DNA of 64,000 nt from Bacteroidota bacterium (GTDB taxonomy: Bacteria > Bacteroidota > Bacteroidia > 2-12-FULL-35-15), in the NCBI GenBank assembly GCA_947469885.1, contig CANIQT010000017.1, positions 20,063 through 84,062 on the forward strand. The letters run 5' to 3'. Made by a program: the position numbers and the translations under genes. The number at the start of each line of letters is the position of its first letter. Position 1 is the stretch's first letter. This document shows positions 61,368-64,000 of this stretch, one piece after another. The notes under the pieces are model-generated. The model was not told where the DNA came from, did no database searches, and saw nothing but the letters and a program-made list of their open reading frames with translations.

Positions 61368-61934
61368 TTAATTCTCTTTCTCTACTTCCAAATATCCTAA
61401 TTCTAAAGGAGTTTTTCTGCCAAATATTTTTACCATTACTTCCAACTTTTTCTTTTCTTCATTCACTTTTTCGATAGTGCCTGTAAATCCGTTGAATGGT
61501 CCGTTTATTACTTTTACTGTTTCACCAACAATAAAAGGAATACTAATTTGTGCATCGCTTTCTGCTAAATCATCTACAGTTCCTAAAATTCTGTTTACTT
61601 CTGCTAATCTCATCGGTACCGGTGCGCCACCTTTTGTTTCTCCTAAAAATCCTATAACTCCTGTAACGTTTTTAATAGTGTGGGGAACTTCTCCAACTAA
61701 AGCTGCTTCAATTAAAATATAACCACCATAAAAAGGTCGTTCTTTGGTAACTTTTTTGCCGTTTCGTAATTGGTAAATTTTTTCGGTAGGTATCAAAATT
61801 TGAGATACATATCCCCCTAATCCCAACCGATTAATCTCCACTTCCATGTGGTGTTTTACCTTTTTTTCCTGACCACTAATTGCACGAACCACGTACCACT
61901 TTTTTACCGATTCTACCTTTTTCTGTTCTGCCAT
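61368..61934 (-). CDS. nusG: Transcription termination/antitermination factor NusG
   Basis: A 188-residue protein. The NGN domain contains KKWYVVRAISGQEKKVK, QILIPTEKIYQL, YGGYILIEAAL; the KOW domain is FIVGETVKVINGPFNGFTGTIEKVN near residues 135-160. NusG tethers RNA polymerase to ribosomes and Rho and promotes elongation. It follows secE by 18 bases. Here it is the last gene of the unit; rplK and the rest of the ribosomal-RNA polymerase cluster, which commonly follow nusG, do not, since a convergent gene lies next to it. Confidence 0.96.
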   Translation of the reverse strand: MAEQKKVESVKKWYVVRAISGQEKKVKHHMEVEINRLGLGGYVSQILIPTEKIYQLRNGKKVTKERPFYGGYILIEAALVGEVPHTIKNVTGVIGFLGETKGGAPVPMRLAEVNRILGTVDDLAESDAQISIPFIVGETVKVINGPFNGFTGTIEKVNEEKKKLEVMVKIFGRKTPLELGYLEVEKEN

Positions 61935-61952
61935 TACCTTACTTTTCTCTAA

Positions 61953-62144
61953 TTAAAATAAATGATAAATAGCTTCCATTCCTTTATTAAAGGTAAAATC
62001 CATAGCAAAAACAATAATAGCAATAATTATAGATGCAATAGCAACAAGTACCGCGCTGCTTTGAAGCTCGCTCCAAGAAGGCCAACTTACCTTATGAAAA
62101 AGTTCGTTAGTTGTTTCGTCAATGTATGTTTTGAATTTGCTCAT
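61953..62144 (-). CDS. secE: Preprotein translocase subunit SecE
   Basis: A 63-residue protein. The amphipathic segment IDETTNELFHKVSWPSWSELQSS holds the conserved VSWPxxxEL motif, and one membrane helix follows (AVLVAIASIIIAIIVFAMDF). SecE clamps SecY in the translocon. Preceded by tRNA-Trp and followed by nusG, as in most Bacteroidota. Confidence 0.94.
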   Translation of the reverse strand: MSKFKTYIDETTNELFHKVSWPSWSELQSSAVLVAIASIIIAIIVFAMDFTFNKGMEAIYHLF

Positions 62145-62209
62145 GTTTCTTTTAAGAATTAGCTGATTTATTAATTAGCTGACAGCTAATTACCAAATTT
62201 GTTGTTTTG

Positions 62210-62280
62210 CACAGGTGGAGAGATTCGAACTCCCATCAAAGGTTTTGGAGACCTCTATTCTACCCTTGAACTACACCTGT
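62210..62280 (-). tRNA. tRNA-Trp (CCA anticodon)
   Basis: The minus-strand sequence folds as a cloverleaf: acceptor ACAGGTG/CACCTGT with discriminator G, the anticodon arm with CTCCAAA loop (CCA, Trp), and a TTCGAAT T-loop. No CCA end is encoded. Located between tuf and secE. Confidence 0.94.
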
Positions 62281-62300
62281 TTATTAAGTAGGGAGCGGGC

Positions 62301-62376
62301 AGTTAGTAGTTAATAGTCGGTAGTTAGTAGTTCGGAGATGACTACGAACTATTAACTACAAACTACAAACTGCACT
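62301..62376. repeat. Inverted heptamer repeats between tRNA-Trp and tuf
   Basis: Left, 62301-62335: AGTTAGT, AGTTAAT, AGTCGGT, AGTTAGT, AGTTCGG. Right, 62342-62376: CTACGAA, CTATTAA, CTACAAA, CTACAAA, CTGCACT. The right heptamers are near reverse complements of the left (AGTTxGT family), so the RNA could form a long imperfect hairpin between tuf and tRNA-Trp in the minus-strand transcript. Confidence 0.8.
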
Positions 62377-62381
62377 CCAAA

Positions 62382-63569
62382 CTATTTAATGATTTCAGTT
62401 ACCTGACCTGCACCTACTGTTCTTCCACCCTCACGGATAGCGAAACGTAAACCCAATGTCATTGCAACCGGTACAATTAATTTTACTGTGATAGTTACGT
62501 TATCTCCCGGCATAACCATTTCGCGTCCTGCTGGTAATTCAATTTCTCCTGTTACGTCAGTTGTACGTAAGTAGAATTGAGGACGGTATTTGTTATGAAA
62601 TGGAGTGTGACGTCCACCTTCTTCTTTTTTCAAAACGTAAATTTCAGCTTTAAATTCTGTATGTGGAGTAATGGTTCCCGGTCTAACAACAACCATACCT
62701 CTACGGATATCTTTTTTATCAATACCACGTAACAACAAACCAACGTTATCGCCTGCTTCACCTCTGTCCAATATTTTACGGAACATTTCTACTCCTGTAA
62801 TAACTGATTTTAATTTTTCTTCTTGCATACCAATGATTTCAATCTCATCACCTGTATTGATAACACCTGTTTCGATTTTACCTGTAGCAACTGTACCACG
62901 ACCAGTGATCGTAAATACATCTTCTACCGGCATAAGGAAAGGTTTGTCGATTTCGCGTTTAGGAATTGGAATATAAGTATCTACTGCATCCATCAATTCC
63001 ATAATTTTTGGCATCCATTTAGCATCTTTATTCAAACCACCTAAAGCAGAACCTTGAATGATAGGAGTGTTTGCACCATCAAATTGATAGAACGTTAACA
63101 ACTCACGGATTTCCATTTCAACAAGTTCTAACAATTCAGGATCGTCCACCATATCCACTTTGTTCATAAACACAACGATTTTAGGCACACCAACCTGACG
63201 AGCTAAAAGGATATGTTCACGAGTTTGAGGCATAGGACCATCTGTAGCAGCTACAACTAAAATAGCACCGTCCATTTGAGCAGCACCAGTAACCATGTTC
63301 TTCACATAATCCGCGTGACCTGGACAGTCAACGTGAGCATAGTGACGACTAGCTGTAGAATACTCAACGTGAGATGTATTAATAGTAATACCTCTTTCTT
63401 TTTCTTCAGGAGCATTGTCGATTGAAGAGAAATCTCTCACTTCTGATAAACCTTTTTCAGCTAATACAACAGTAATTGCTGCGGTTAAGGTAGTTTTACC
63501 GTGGTCAACGTGACCGATTGTACCAATGTTTACGTGTGGTTTACTGCGGTCGAATTTTTCTTTTGCCAT
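62382..63569 (-). CDS. tuf: Elongation factor Tu
   Basis: A 395-residue EF-Tu. G1 [10 protein letters not shown], switch [15 protein letters not shown]3 [13 protein letters not shown]4 NKVDMVDD and G5 SALGG are complete, and the C-terminal [18 protein letters not shown] is canonical. It delivers aminoacyl-tRNA to the ribosome. Flanked by tRNA-Thr upstream and tRNA-Trp downstream, the conserved tRNA-tuf-secE-nusG neighbourhood. Confidence 0.98.
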   Translation of the reverse strand: MAKEKFDRSKPHVNIGTIGHVDHGKTTLTAAITVVLAEKGLSEVRDFSSIDNAPEEKERGITINTSHVEYSTASRHYAHVDCPGHADYVKNMVTGAAQMDGAILVVAATDGPMPQTREHILLARQVGVPKIVVFMNKVDMVDDPELLELVEMEIRELLTFYQFDGANTPIIQGSALGGLNKDAKWMPKIMELMDAVDTYIPIPKREIDKPFLMPVEDVFTITGRGTVATGKIETGVINTGDEIEIIGMQEEKLKSVITGVEMFRKILDRGEAGDNVGLLLRGIDKKDIRRGMVVVRPGTITPHTEFKAEIYVLKKEEGGRHTPFHNKYRPQFYLRTTDVTGEIELPAGREMVMPGDNVTITVKLIVPVAMTLGLRFAIREGGRTVGAGQVTEIIK

Positions 63570-63641
63570 TGTTATTTATTTATTTAATTGTTGTTTTTAT
63601 TATTGTTTACTTTATTCTTGTTAATCCTAAACTAAAAGAAG

Positions 63642-63713
<72 letters not shown>

Positions 63714-63726
63714 TGATTTTGTTATT

Positions 63727-63785
63727 GGTCAGTGGTCAGTGGTCATTAGTTTATGTTACTTTTTACTAATGTCTAATGACTCATG
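63727..63785. repeat. Heptamer repeat hairpin between tRNA-Gly and tRNA-Thr
   Basis: Left: GGTCAGT, GGTCAGT, GGTCATT (63727-63747). Right: ACTAATG, TCTAATG, ACTCATG (63765-63785), partly complementary (GTCATTAGT against AATGAC and ACTAATG). Similar in type to the repeats at 62301-62376. Confidence 0.75.
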
Positions 63786-63802
63786 ACATTCCATTTATTA
63801 AG

Positions 63803-63875
63803 AGCGGAAGACCGGGCTCGAACCGGCCACCCTCAGCTTGGAAGGCTGACGCTCTACCAAATGAGCTACTTCCGC
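63803..63875 (-). tRNA. tRNA-Gly (TCC anticodon)
   Basis: Minus-strand cloverleaf: acceptor GCGGAAG/CTTCCGC, anticodon arm TCAGC-CTTCCAA-GCTGA (TCC, Gly) and T-arm CCGGTTCGAGCCCGG. CCA is not encoded. Corresponds to glyT of the tRNA-tuf cluster. Confidence 0.95.
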
Positions 63876-63884
63876 TTAATATTA

Positions 63885-64000
63885 TTTAGGATTTTTGATT
63901 TAGGATTACGGGTTTGAACCGTTATCTTCTATTTATTTCCTATTTTGTTTCATTTCGAAATTCTGAATCTTTTTAATCCTAAATCCCAAAGTGGGGAGAG
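63885..64000. other. Heptamer repeats and possible edge of a further tRNA
   Basis: 63885-63912 has TTTAGGA, TTTTTGA, TTTAGGA, TTACGGG, with a partly complementary AATCCTAAATCCC near 63976-63988. The last bases (GTGGGGAGAG) could be the 3' side of another minus-strand tRNA, where gene order predicts tRNA-Tyr, but too little is visible to decide. Confidence 0.35.

Overview
The window is AT-rich chromosomal DNA from a member of the Bacteroidota. Evidence: type IX secretion (T9SS) genes and a T9SS sorting domain, promoters of the TTTG-N21-TAnnTTTG type, no Shine-Dalgarno sequences, class III glutamine synthetase, DUF2851, PorV/PorQ and SusF-free surface-glycan loci. An uncultured lineage related to Flavobacteriales or Sphingobacteriales is plausible, but I cannot place it more finely.

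Layout. 1-11.1 kb: a co-oriented surface-polysaccharide operon (glycosyltransferases, FdtA-like isomerase plus aminotransferase, O-antigen polymerase/ligase, second DegT aminotransferase, initiating sugar-phosphate transferase). 11.1-16.1 kb: a small HTH/coiled-coil protein, a repeat array, two exported proteins of unknown function and two tandem GT-C-like membrane proteins, the second frameshifted. 16.1-22.3 kb: a giant C25-peptidase PorU-like protein and a PorV-like barrel. 22.4-27.1 kb: methyltransferase, DPM-type glycosyltransferase, GT-C protein and a polytopic membrane protein. 27.2-33 kb: pssA, purS, lptB, aminotransferases and manC. 33.4-37.5 kb: PhyH-like oxygenase, hexapeptide acyltransferase, Wzt and Wzm (ABC O-antigen export). 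37.6-46.3 kb: TlpA-like protein, HU, EngB, PpiD, lipoproteins and a T9SS cargo. 46.3-48.5 kb: a small accessory segment (coiled-coil protein, palindromic array, unknown 317-aa protein). 48.7-61.3 kb: glnN, OmpA/PD40 protein, purM, prfA, pyrF, DUF2851, PspC, potassium channel and an RmlD-like reductase. 61.4-64 kb, minus strand: nusG, secE, tRNA-Trp, tuf, tRNA-Thr, tRNA-Gly, matching the classical tRNA-tuf-secE-nusG order.

Most notable signal. Four intergenic arrays (11562-11771, 25395-25730, 33161-33370, 47140-47387) have unrelated sequences but one geometry: a 42-bp period made of two 21-bp half units, each carrying a dyad, so dyads recur every two helical turns. The 47 kb array is as a whole a single two-fold symmetric palindrome with 11 dyads. 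Two of the four arrays sit beside genes for small proteins with a putative HTH and a C-terminal coiled coil. Separately, 7-bp (heptamer) tandem repeats are scattered through the window, inside wzt, purM and a T9SS cargo gene and as hairpins between the tRNA genes. The shared factor of 7 (7, 14, 21, 42) suggests the two repeat classes may be related, but that is inference.
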